From: Hypsibius dujardini
Taxonomy: Eukaryota; Tardigrada; Eutardigrada; Parachela; Hypsibiidae
Assembly (NCBI GenBank): GCA_001579985.1
Contig: LRSR01012895.1
Location: forward strand, 1 to 32,080
Direction of reading: 5' to 3'
DNA length: 32,080 nucleotides
Positions within the stretch are counted from its first letter, which is position 1, and every line of letters begins with the position of its first letter. Positions 1 to 12,729 of the stretch are shown in pieces. The notes under the pieces were generated by a model. The model was not told where the DNA came from, searched no databases, and saw only the letters and a list, made by a program, of their open reading frames with translations. The position numbers and the translations under genes were made by a program.

Positions 1-240
1 CAGAGTGGCCTCTTTGGCGCCGCTGGTCTCCGGCTTGACTCGCATGCAGTACACCTTGTCCAGGTAAATAACGGGCGGCTTCTTGTCCACGAACTGAGCA
101 AACGACAGTTTTTGGCTGTTCTTCGAGTCCTGGAGGAAGACGATGGCGTCGTTAAGAAGCAGCACACGGAGAGGCTTCTTGGCGTCCTTGCTGAGGATAG
201 TTCCTTCGTAGAGGAGTACCCGGTCGAGAAGGTTGTGCTT
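1..240 (-). CDS. RhoGEF exon 21 (PH domain, partial)
   Basis: This exon encodes 80 residues, about 978-1057 of the joined protein, and forms the start of the PH domain that packs against the DH domain in Lbc-type GEFs. It reads KHNLLDRVLLYEGTI, then RVLLLNDAIVFLQ, then KPPVIYLDKVY. These correspond to the family pattern of basic linker, EG strand, LLLTDVLxxLQ strand and KPPVISLxKL strand. The acceptor is a TTTGCAG at 243-241 and the frame is phase 0. The exon reaches the window edge, so its donor and the rest of the PH domain are not seen. Confidence 0.95.
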
Positions 241-1748
241 CTGCAAATGTAGTCAACAAAAAATGTCACCCAAATCTTTCATTCAAATCACCACTGAGGA
301 GTTTCGGTAACACAATTCAGCAGAAAACGTAAAAAGACAGGCCAATTTAGGCAGACATGCAGTCATACTCATGCGAGGAGAAAGCTGTAAATGACGCAGA
401 CACAGACAGGTAAAGACCAGTAAAAAAATACCCAAGATAATGGATTTCACAAGCAGATGATTTAAACAGAAGACGTATAAAAAACAAACAGACAAACAGA
501 CAGACAGACAGCCAGACAGAAAGATAGGCAGACATACAGACAGGCAGACAGACAGCTCGATAGACAGACAGTATGACAAACAAACAGGCAGGCAGATAGA
601 CAGACAGATAGGCAGGAAGACAAACAGACAAATAGACAGACAAAGAGATAGACAGATAGATAGAATCTTGACAGACAATGAGACAGAAAACACACCTTCC
701 AAGTTTCTCCATCGACCACAGCAGTGGTCACGAGCTCCATCTGCTTGTAGATCTCCGCCAGGCGCTCTCTCCGTTCAGCGATCGCCATAGAACGGTTTAC
801 ATGACTCAAAAATTCTTTGATGCATTCGTGGGCTCGGATAACAACCGCATAGTCTGGATTTGACTCTAAACACAACAGCAGAGCTAGTAAACATGCTCAA
901 TTAACCGAAAATCGACCCATAGCATCTAAACATAAGCAAGTCAGATAGTATACCTTCCGTATGCTTCAGGATCTCTTTGACAAGCAGCTCGTACTTCGTC
1001 ATCCGGTATGTGATAAAGGCGTAACAGCTAGGAATATCAAATGTTCCAGATCTGCACTTCAGGAGATCGATTTGTTCCTGTGCAAGAAAAATCCAAATTC
1101 ACCATTAAAAACTTATACCTTGGCTTTACAAAATAACTATATACACACGTGGCAAAAACCTTGCCCTGACCGAATTAAGCACTTCAACTCGGGGCTGTGT
1201 ACAACAGCGCGCGATACATCGATCGAGTGTAATGGCTTGACTCGGTTAGCGCAAGATTTTTGCCTGTGTCTGTCTTTTACCTTATGGAATTCCTTAAAAC
1301 TTCTATCCTGTTCCAACTTCTCCTTCGTCTTCTTGAGGGTGACTTTCTGGAGACCGCAAAAGCCCGCGTAAGTCCGCTTCATCATATCGCCACGATCGCC
1401 GCTGAACTGAAAACATGAAACCGGGGATGTGAAATAATTTTCCCGTAGCGCTCAAAAACTCGTGAGTCATTTTAATGATGATGGAACATAAGGCTCAAGA
1501 CTTACCTGCTCAATGAGAACGTCTCCGATGGTCGCCACCACTGGGTCTTGATCTTGTCGCTTTCTGAGACGTTGGAGGAAGGCCACGTGGAGCTGCGAAA
1601 TTTCTTCCAGGCACGGAAATACCTGGTGGATTTGATCATCGGTCCAGCCCAGCTTTTCCCGCATGCCTTTGATGATGTAGATCTGAAAAGAAAATAAGAG
1701 ATCGATTATGACTGTATGTCTGTCTGTTTGTCTGTCTGTCTGTGTGAG

Positions 1749-1793
<45 letters not shown>

Positions 1794-2881
1794 TTCTGTC
1801 TTTCTGTCTGTCTGCCTGCCTATCTGTGTGTGTGTGGGTGTCTGTCTCTCCGTCTGCATCTGTGCTCCATCTGTCTGTTCATCAGTCCATCCGGTTGCTA
1901 GCTGCGCCTGTCTGTTGATACGTTTTGTAGTCTGTCAATCTGTTTGCATGGGTTTTTGCACCTATACTTTCGGTTTTTCTGCCTTGCTGTTCATCTGTCT
2001 TTATGCCTGCATGCGTGCTTGTCTGTCTGCCTATCTACCAATCAGGCTGTCCCACTTTTTGTCTATCTGCATGTCCAACTGACTGCCACTTCATGACGAA
2101 CCTGCCCGATAATGAGCAACTTGGTGCAGTGTTCCTTCTCCGTTTTGATGAGCTCGTAAATATTTCCCTGTCTTTTGAGCTCATTCTGCGTGAGGGTGGC
2201 GAGATATTCCTTTTCCTGGCCGGCCTGCCAGTTCTCCGGCTCCAATGTGGCTAACTTCAGGGACGGATCAAAGTCCAAGAGACGAGCATGCGAGAGGAGA
2301 TCCCGGCCGTCTGGCGGATTATCCGCGCTGGAATTATCTTCCGCCGGGCTGCGCGGGGGAGAAAAAGAGTGAACATCAAGGTCAGTTTAACGATGTCATT
2401 CGCCGACAAATTAGCGCCAAAACCAACGACACCAACACCTAAAGTGCCACACTATCCTACTACTGAAAGACCCATCCATCTTCGCCCCCCACGACCGTCT
2501 GGTGTATTATGAATCGAGTGTCCTGGGCGTCTCTCGTCATGGACGCATCCATCTTCGGCAATATGGCTCATAGGGAATCATCTTCAAAGAAACTAACTCA
2601 TCCAAAGTTCCAATTAGCTCAATTAGCGAAAGGCAAGACTGACGAAATAATCACGCCTTTGATGCCTGACTTGTCTATGTTCAACACTGTCGATTTAATT
2701 GTCTGCCCAAATAGAGTCCATACGTCTGTGAGTCTGCCTGTGCCTCTGTCTGTCTTTTCGCTTGCCCGTCTGTATGTCTGTCTGCCAGTCACTCTGTCCG
2801 TCTGCCTGCGTGTTTTTGTTTCTGTATCTGTGTCTGCATATCTGTCTGTTGTCTGACTATTAGTTCATTTGTATGTTTGCA

Positions 2882-2930
<49 letters not shown>

Positions 2931-5900
2931 GCCTGTTTGTCGGTGCCCAAGTCCAATCTGCCTGAGATCTGCCTCACCTACTCTCACTCCAACAAACACC
3001 CACTACTGTATTCCAAATTAATTAAGCTCGTCAAACGTGACGCCGTAAAAAACCCGCCCCGCATGAACGTGACCGTTCTGCTCCAAAACCCGCTCTCTCT
3101 CAGTCTCGCTTTCTTTGAGATCGAAAACAAATGCCTCGTGAGAACTGTGTGCCCGAATATGTTGTAGCACAGTAGTATCCGTACACGGTAGCCCAACCGA
3201 GCCAGTTCTAAATTTTTAATCGGTCAAACCAGGGGGGGCACGATGTGGTGGTGGAGAGGGTGATTACGAACAATCAGTGAAGTGAATGCGAGTGAGAGTG
3301 ACGTGAATTTTCAGGCAACAAACACACAAAAAAAGGGGGGCCCCACATTCACAAACCTGTCATAGTCCGCGTGGGAGTCCGTGCTGCTCGGCTTACTGCA
3401 ACCACAAGAAAAGATGAGGACCGGTTTAGCATACCACAACACCGCAGAAGAAAGAAAGAGAGACACGGAGAAAGAATAACAACTAACAAAAACACATCGC
3501 GGACAAGCCGTGACCACAATCAAACAGATTGATGGGGGAGCATACACACAGACAACAACGAGAATGGAGAGAAAAAAAAACGGCCAGCATATCCAAATAA
3601 AGTAATCCCAAGCCCCTGTCAAATGCAAAATGCGTTGTGAAAGGCACACACGCCGTGGGTTTAGACATCGACGAATAGCGCGGGAGCGAGCAACAAGACA
3701 AACACTGCCGGAAGGGAGTAACACCTAATCGAACCGAACAATGTTACAGTTCGAACGGAAACAATTAGTACATGTCTTGTGTTAAGCTAATTGCAGAAAA
3801 ATTTGTCTGATCCAAATGAGCATTGTTTAGGTTAAACCTGTCTGAAAGATAGACAGATAGACAGACAAAGCAGGTAGAAGGATGGACAGGCGGTGAGGCC
3901 GACTGATTGATCCGTAGACGGATGAACACATGGAGAAGTTCACGACAAGATGGGTATACAGACAAACTTACAGACATAAAGACAGATTGGAAGGCAGACC
4001 GGTAGGACAGGCAGGCAGACAGACAAACATACAGACAGATAGGAAGGCAGACAGGTAGGGCAGGCAGGCAGACAGGCGCAGACAGACAAGCGTATTAAAC
4101 AGACAGAGACAGACAGAGACAGACAGACAGAGACAAACAGACAGACAGACAAAGACAGACATTACGACAGACAGGTAGACAGATAAGTGAAAAGGCAAAA
4201 AAGGGACAAACAAGCAGATACAAAGAGCTACAGTAGGCAGGCGACAGAGGATGAAGACAGTTAGGCAGGCAAACGTGGAGAGCGACATCCAAACAAGCAA
4301 ACTAGAATAGCTTGGCATGAAAATCCACAACTAAATAGTCCGCCGAGTTCATTATTGAAACTTAACAAAAGATAATATTTCCACACAGCCAACTCTGCCG
4401 GGAACTTTCTGTTAATTTTTCACACGAAATACTATTTTTGCGCAATGCAACACATGCATGACATAACGTCCGTGCATGCAAAGCTAACAAGAACTACTCG
4501 AAGGCTTGTAGCTCAAAGAAACAAAAAATCCGTTTTGTTAGCGCTTACCAGCTGTAATTACAGACACACAGACAGACAAGGAAGTTGACGCAGACAATCG
4601 AGACAAAATGCGATGCGGAGAGCCTCCAGCCAAACACCACTACAGCACTAACACAACATTACAGCAGCCGGAGATCATAACATAAGCATTGAGCGAGCGG
4701 AAAGACGGATTTCCAAGGGCACGCAAGCAGGCGGCTAATGTTTAAACTTTGGACAAGCTTTACTAAATTAATTTGCAAATTATCATAAAATAAAATACCG
4801 TTGTGTCGTTGAAAATCAACTTGTCAAATCCAAATTAAAAATTAATATAACTGAAAAACGCTGAAAAATTTTTGTCGGCATTTTATTCATGAAAGTTACC
4901 TTCTAAATTAATAAGTGACACAATGTCGTTTAAATCAACTTTTGGAATTTAGATTGAATATCAACTTCACGAATTCAAATAACATAATAATTTTATAAAT
5001 TTAAATAAAATATTAATTTTATGATTTACATGAAATACGAATTTTCTTTAAAACAAAATAAACAATCCGATTTTTCGGTATTTGTAATAATTCTTTTAAA
5101 CAACAATACATGCAGCGTGCCAGAAAAGCAGAACAGAGAGACAGATGAAAGGAAGAAAAAGGAAAGGAGCCCTTACTTCAGGAGCTTATCAGCCACGGAT
5201 TTCCATCGGGAAAAGCTGCCCGGGGAGATGGGCCGTCGGGAGGAGGAGGGCGAACTGGAAGAGGAAGGAGAAGAAGAGGAAGTGAGAATAACAGTACCAC
5301 CACCACCCAAATCCATCACCGGAAGTAGTGTTTAGCTTGTTGGAAGGGATGACTTAAAGACATGTTTGAAAAAAAACAGAGAGAGAGAGAGAAAGAAAAA
5401 AATGTCAAAGACGTCCGACACAGACAATGACCATAGAATCCGGTGTGTGCGGTCAGAGCATGCTGGATGAGAGGCAGATATTCAGTCAACGAACAATGCT
5501 GGCATATATTTCATCTCTGCGGTGTGCGGTATTATTTGCCAGACTCTCTCATGACGACGTCGTTCGGATTCGTCGTGGTCGGCGACGGACTCTCTGCTCA
5601 GTATAATAATATTCAGACGTACTCACACACACATTGCTCAAGTGTCTATCGCGGACACATTTCATTTTTACCAGGCAAACGCGGATGTGAATTATTGCCC
5701 TGTAGTACTGGTACTCTACTACGGCATCGCTGCTGCTGCACCCTTCAACGGAATCTCAGGTCTCATCGCATCACACAGCAGTGGAGACCACGCGAGGAGG
5801 GTGAGCAGTCAAACTGGATCACACGACTATTCGTCCAGCCATCGAATACCTGCACTACTACCGTATAGGTGATACGACTGACTGTGCGGTCTGAGTGACC

Positions 5901-6232
5901 GACGGCTATCGAACAGCGAAACCAATCAATAATTCAGCTCATCAGTTTTCCATAATAGTTATTCAGACAGACAGCCAGACAGAGACACAGTAGTGTCAGC
6001 CAGTCAGTCGATTGTTCGAGAGCGACGTACCCGGGCGACAAGCTGGACTCTGAGTGTGCACTGCCCAATCCCGCTGTCTGTAAGGAGAAAACACAATCCG
6101 GTTAGTGTATACGGTACTTCCGATGGCGACTGACTGTCTGTGTGTGGAGGTGGGTAAGCCTACGCGAATGGAAGGTGGGCGGTCTGGATCTTTGTATATC
6201 TGTCTGAGCTCTGCTGTGTCTGTCTATCTGCC

Positions 6233-6277
<45 letters not shown>

Positions 6278-8306
6278 GCCTGCATGTTTGCCTATCTGTC
6301 TGTACGCCCATCCGTCTACTTGTCCGTTCGTCTGCCTGTCTTCAAGTATATGTGTGTCTGTCACAGTTTGACTGTTTGTGTACTCATCTTTGCAGACTGG
6401 AGCATCGATTGCGTGAATCATCGGTCAGCTAGCGAGTTATTGTTATTGTCATTAACTTATCGATCAATCGATCAGAGTATCTGTGCCTGTGTGTGTGTGT
6501 CTTTCGTGTGAAAAGGCACATGTAATTGAATTGTGAAGAATTTTCCATCATGTCTTCTGCTTTTTTCCCGTCACACACACTTAACCACCACTTGAATAAT
6601 GACCGTATATATTCTGCATTTTTGCTGCTTCCAATGAATTCTTCACCACCCTCAATGGGGTTTGACTGCGCCACATCTGAGTACCTCGGCGACCCAAGCG
6701 GACACATTGCGATCGTTTTCTGTGTGAACTTGCACACATAGACAGACCCACACACAGACCCACACACACAAATCGATCAATAATTCGTAAGTTAGCTAGT
6801 ACCAGCATATGTTTGGTCAGTCATTACGAATAATCCATTAACTGCGTGGTCGCACGTTCAACCTGCCGGCGGTGTTTTTTCGGCGATGACCAGAGAGACA
6901 GACAGGTAAGTTGAACACCACATAAAGACAGAAACTTTGTGACGGAGGCAAAGGGACTCTCATAGGAAAAAAGATAGACAGCAGACGTACAGACAGAGAA
7001 ACAGACACAATCCATTCAGTCACATGAGAAGTAAAACGGACAAACCGGAAAAACGGAAACAGACAAACAGGCAGACAAAGGCAGAACTAAGGCTAACAGG
7101 CGAATAGATCAACTGCAGTCTAGTGAAACAAAGCAAACGACTGCAAAAATGTGGTGAACATTCATCAGACAAAACAGGCAGACCTCAAGGAAACAGTTCG
7201 ACAGCCACAAAACGGCCAGACAGGCATACAGACAGGCAACTAACACGGATGTCTACATGTAGACAGACAGGCAGATCAAGACACATGCAGTCCGACAAAG
7301 TAGGCAGACCACAGGCAAAGCGCAGTTCGACAGTCAGACGAAGGCCAGACAGGCAGACAATGCTGAACAGCGGGGCAAACATACAGATACGCCGTTAATC
7401 GTGCAGATAGGCACACAGACAAACAGGCAGGAAAGCCAAGCAGACTGTCAATCCGCAATAAAAACTTTCCGAAACTGCGATTCACGACGCGCAAATGTTC
7501 GGGCCATTAAAAAATTTGTCTACAAAAATCGCATTCCCTCCCTCTGCATGGCAGAAAACGTCATAAAACTCAAACACACACACAGACCGGCCAAAAGTTG
7601 AACGCCCACTCTCAAACGATGTGGATACCCCCGCGGTGTGGACGTGTGATGGTGTGGTGTCGTGTATACGGAAAAGGTTCTAAAAACGTATAAATATTAT
7701 TGCGAAAACATTGCTCCGCGACACGACACGACGACCCGGGGAGGGGGAGGGGGACGATGGGGACTAAGCAACAAGCCCCCCCCCCTCCCCCATTCAAAAT
7801 CAACCATTGTGGACATAAGAGCACTTTCTTCAGACATAAAAAGACAGACCAGACAGCCAGACAGACCAGAAAGACAGACAGACAGACAGAAAGACAGACA
7901 AGACAGGCAGACAGACACATACACCGAGTCGCGGAGGAATTCTCCGCGGCAGCGGAATGCCCGGTACGCGATGTGAAAGGCAGCAGCAGCTGCTGGGTTC
8001 CGCACTTTTGGGTAGGCAAGAGGGAAGGACGCCACGCAAATAGCTCGCCTCGTCGTCGTCGTAGCATGGGCTGAGTCTCTCTCGCTGCGCTTGCAATAAC
8101 AATGGCGATAAATGCCAAAGCAGCAGCAGCGAAAGACGACGACGACGGTGCAGAAATCGGTTACGCAAACGACGGATGGGGGGTATAAGTCGTCATAATC
8201 AGCAAAAGAAGCACTTCCATCCATCCATCCATCCGTCCGTCCACCATCCTTTCCACGCGATCCATCAACAAGGCAGCAGCATTGGTAACGATGGTGGTGT
8301 GGTCAG

Positions 8307-8337
<31 letters not shown>

Positions 8338-9972
8338 TCACAGTCGGATCGCGGAGAACGAGAGCGCCACACCTGACATTGTCCTACTGCCCCTCTCGGT
8401 CGCCGCCCCATCGATGAGCGCACTCGTCCAGTCGTTGTGTGTGTCGGTGTGTGGCCGGCCCTCGATGGTAGTAGAGACCGGAAACGGCGGCTCACTGGTT
8501 GAGCACAACCGCAAAAAAGCACAATGAATGGACGGTGGCGGCGATTGTGCGGTAATCCGTGTGGTGTGCCACGGCAATGACGACGACGACTACGACCGCG
8601 CTCCACTTGTTGGCAAGGTTGTCGTGTCCGGGAATACAATGGTGCGGTGTGTGGATGGATGGAAAGTCGGCCTGGCAAAGAAAATGACCACGCAACACAC
8701 GGACAGTCAAGTAGATCGAGCCAGCGACGGATGGCGGTATACCAGAGTAATAAGACAGACAAGCAACAGAAGGGTGTTGAAAAAGGCACAGGAAAAGGCC
8801 GGCAGGTAGACATTCGAACAAGAACAGACACAAAAAGAGGGACCAGACAGGGAAATGGCAGACAGAGATTCATTCAGACAAGACAGAGAAACAGACACAA
8901 TGAGGGTCCTGGAAAAGACGCAGAAAATCAGACAGTCAGGCAGGCAATAAATTCAGACATTCAGACAGACATGCAGAGGGGAACCGACATACTAATATAC
9001 ACTGACAAGACAGAGAAAGGGAAGAAAGGCGCTCACTCGGATAAGAAAGGCCGTCAGGAAAATTTGATACACCACACGACAGATAGCGAGGCACGCAGGT
9101 CAACAGGCAATCGAACAGGCAGGCAAATGACTGACAAAATGAGCTGGCCCACATCCACATCATAGACCTATGATCGAACTAGTAGTGTAAGAAGTCCAGC
9201 TAAGTGTGAATATCAGGAAGCTGGCAGGCAGATACTTCGGCGAACAGACAGAGATACACACAGGTAGACAGGCAGGTAAACAGGCAGGCAGACAGGCTGA
9301 CTGGACACGCAGACATCGTCCAGAGCAGGTCAGACATGAACACACGAGCATGCAGGCAAAGCGGGAGACAATTAGTACAAACAGATCGGCAAATGCAAAC
9401 CGTGCTTGTTATTAAGACATTCAGGTTGTATCCCGGAGACACAAGTCGTGTGACAATAAAACTGGGCGAAAAATATCCCACCCCAAACGAAAATTGCTGA
9501 CCGGTAGGGAAAACAAACAAACACGCGGAAGAGCGTGCGTCCTTTCAGAAAAACAACACAAACAAGCGCCAGACATTCAAAACACGGCCACACAACCGCA
9601 GGTCAATCACAGATGGCATATTCCGATAGACGTTCCATAACAAAGCAATATTACCACTGGACCTGGAAGAGTTCGCTTACCTCGATGTCTATAAAGTTTT
9701 AGTGCGCTGTGAGCGTGACTGCATTCTTTCTGCCTGCTCTGCTACGGAATAACTGCCTTGAAATTGAACTTGTCAATCAACACACAAAAATCATTCGATT
9801 CACTTGGATCAATCGATCGACAGCGTCACACGATGACAAACTAACGAGCAATTAACAAGTCTGATCGAACATGTCCAGCATCAATGCGAGATCTTGTATA
9901 GTGCACATTATCTGTCTGCCTGTCTGATGTCTGACTTTCCTTCATTGGTCGGTCTGTTTAGCTATCTACATA

Positions 9973-10022
<50 letters not shown>

Positions 10023-12676
10023 GGTCTGTCTGTTTGTTTGTCTGTCTGATCTTCGCTTGTCTGTGTTTCCACATGCCTGAATTCATCCACTTTATCCTCA
10101 CCTGAGATTCAAAACTCGACGGCACCGACAGCCGCTTCACACTGGGCGCCGGGGAGTTCTCCAGCGGGAACAGGCCCAGCGCGGTCACGTCCTGCTGCCG
10201 GACATTCATCGCCGCGTACCCGTGCACGTCCATCATGACTTTGTCCAATTTGGTCGTATCGATCACAACACTCGGCACCACCACGGACGTCGCCGCCGCT
10301 GCCGCGGATGAAACCGTCCCCGCGGACGGGACGCAAGGGGCGGAGGACGATGGTTCTCCAGCAGCCGCTGCGGAATGAGAAGGAGCAACAATCCCAGACG
10401 AACCACTACTAACACTCCGCTGATGGTGAGGAGTAATTCCAGTCGCGGCGGTAATTCCAGGCAGACATTTCCTTCCCGCACTTCCAGACAAAGCCGGTGC
10501 GCACGGACACGCCTCAATTTGGTCAAAGCATCCCGAATGGTCGTGGCAGGCAAGAAAGCAGTCTGTTTAAGAGAAAAGGGTAAAAGTGAAAAATCAAAAG
10601 CCCGACTTTCACAGACAACCACCAATACCACGTTGTGTGTCTGTAACTGCAAAAAAAGAGCGAAGCAGCAACGCGGATGGATGGAGCCACGTCTTCACAC
10701 TTGACTGGTTTAACCGTAGCGTGAAATAGTAAAGGGGCACTTTTTTTCTTGCCCTTACAGTCGCCGATCGTCTTTTTTTCTCGCACGCTTGATCTTAAGA
10801 GAGCCAGCGGCAAAAACTTGTTGCGGTGTCTTGATGGCTACTGGCTGCTTTGACTGGCTGCTTTCCTCCTCTCTTGCAGTGCTTCATTTCTACTGGGGCG
10901 TGTGATGGTACACTATGTGCGTGTGTGTATGTGTATGTGTGCGTGTGTGTGTCTGTCTGTGTGTGTGTGTGTCTGTCTGTACAGTATAGGGTGTCAAATT
11001 GTAACAAATCCCTTGTGTCGGCTTTTCGCTTTCTCCGGGGGTCCTCCAATCAGCGAGCTGGTCTCTTAATGTATTACTACGATAGAGTCTGAGGTGGTGC
11101 GGTTGACCATGTTCGAGGGCAGGGAGTTGAATCGGCACACCAGTACGTGGTACCCTCGAAGTTTAACTGGCCATCGCCATGGTTTTCAAGAATTTTTTGT
11201 GGATAAATGAAAGAAACACCGAAAAAGTGGAGGGAATGTTCTTCGAGAATTACAAAACTATCAAGGAAATTTTTATACCGCGAATACATCGGGAAGTTAC
11301 ATCGACAGCTAACATTAAAATCTAAGGATCGTTCTAGACAATTACAATTAAAGGTAATAAAAACCATAATAAATTTTAATCCCATTGTAATTAGCTGTAA
11401 CTAATTAATTAACAGTTTTAAGCCAATTATTAATATTTAATATTTTTTTAGTTCTTATTAGCGTTTCAGATCTTTTAGGTTAGGTTTAGTTTACGTTGGA
11501 ATTCCTAGTAACAATTTCAGGGTGCGCCAATTCCGGATACTGGTGAGCCATTTCGCGTCTCCTATCTCGTACGGTACGGCGACAGCCCGGGCCCTTCCTC
11601 AACACACAAAACACTCAAGCTCAACATTCCGCGGCCTTAACGACGCATCGTTAAAGAATGCATATCGGACAAATAAAAATAGACCTCAAACTACAGCTAC
11701 CACTCTCCGGATCCGACGACGACGACGGCGGCGGAATGACACTCGACCTTGGTGTGGGCTCCCGCGGTACCTTCCGACTCTCTATGCTTTGTACATGTGA
11801 TTTGAAAAAGCGTAACGGACCGCGCCGTGTGGACTATCTAGTGATTAAAAATTAAAAAATGGTTTGCCGATGACTGACTGACTGACTGACTGACTGAATG
11901 ACTGACTGACTGACTGAATGACTAACTGACTGACTGACTGACTGACTGACTGACTGGTTGGTTACTTTTAGTTTTTTCTCGCTACTTAAATGACAGTGTA
12001 TTCTGCGGCTGTGTCTGTCGAAGTAGAATGACCGGCAATTAGAGTCAGGTAAGATGTTGTTCGGCCCGCGAAAAAAAACTTTGACACAACGATCGAACAA
12101 AAGAATTTCGATCGATACTTGTGAGAGAAACAGAATGTTTTGATTTTAATCGGTGATTTATGGAATTTTAAAGACGAGCTTCGGCGCCGGATCTCGCGAT
12201 TCAGGTGTTTGTCTGTCTGACTGAATTATCAGCTTGTCTATCTGGCTCTGACTATTGCTGGCTGATTGTCTGACCATCTAGCTGGGACTGTTTTCACGGT
12301 TCTATTGGCTTTTCAAGACCTTAATCTGTCTGTAGGACTGACTGTCTGCCTACAAAACGGTCTGTCTGTCTGCCTGTATACCTGACAGTCTGTGTATGAA
12401 CTCCCACATTACCTTATTCCCTTGTTTGTACGACTGTCTGGGTTGCCTGCCCATCGTCTTTCTGTACATCTGCTCCTCTGTAAGAATGCCTGCCTGTCCG
12501 CCAGCCTGCATGCCTCTCTGCGCGTCTGTCTGTCTGTCTGTCTAGGTTGTCTGCCCATCGTCTTCCAGTACATCTGTTCCTCTGTAAGAATGCCTGCCTG
12601 AATGCCTGCCTGCCTGCCTGCCTGCCTGCCTGCATGCCTGCATGCCTGTACGCCTGCCTGCATGCCTCAATCTCAA

Positions 12677-12729
<53 letters not shown>

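Noticed and set aside
480-670. CRISPR-like regular repetition
   Set aside because: The repeats are four-base microsatellite units without spacers in an animal intron.
1708-2082. Cys/Ser/Val/Leu-rich 124-codon plus-strand frame
   Set aside because: It is a direct translation of the TGTC array in the intron between exons 17 and 16.
5443-5868. 141-codon plus-strand open frame
   Set aside because: It is antisense within intron 13, has no recognisable motif, no splice or polyadenylation context, and a composition like random translation.
7612-8224. Long overlapping minus-strand frames (168-175 codons)
   Set aside because: They are composed of low-complexity GC-rich sequence and a CAGA array in translation, and several frames on both strands are equally open. 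This is typical of repeat and CpG-rich DNA, not a gene.
8495-8665. Possible minus-strand cassette exon with a Val-rich hydrophobic stretch
   Set aside because: It has an acceptor-like GCCAG and a donor-like CCA|gtgagc and is open in phase 0. It leaves two extra bases, so it cannot sit between exons 12 and 13 without a frameshift.
9958-10100. Gln/Thr/Asp/Arg tail on the exon 12 frame
   Set aside because: It lies beyond the donor CAG|gtgagg and is a translation of the TGTC array. The correct continuation is exon 13.
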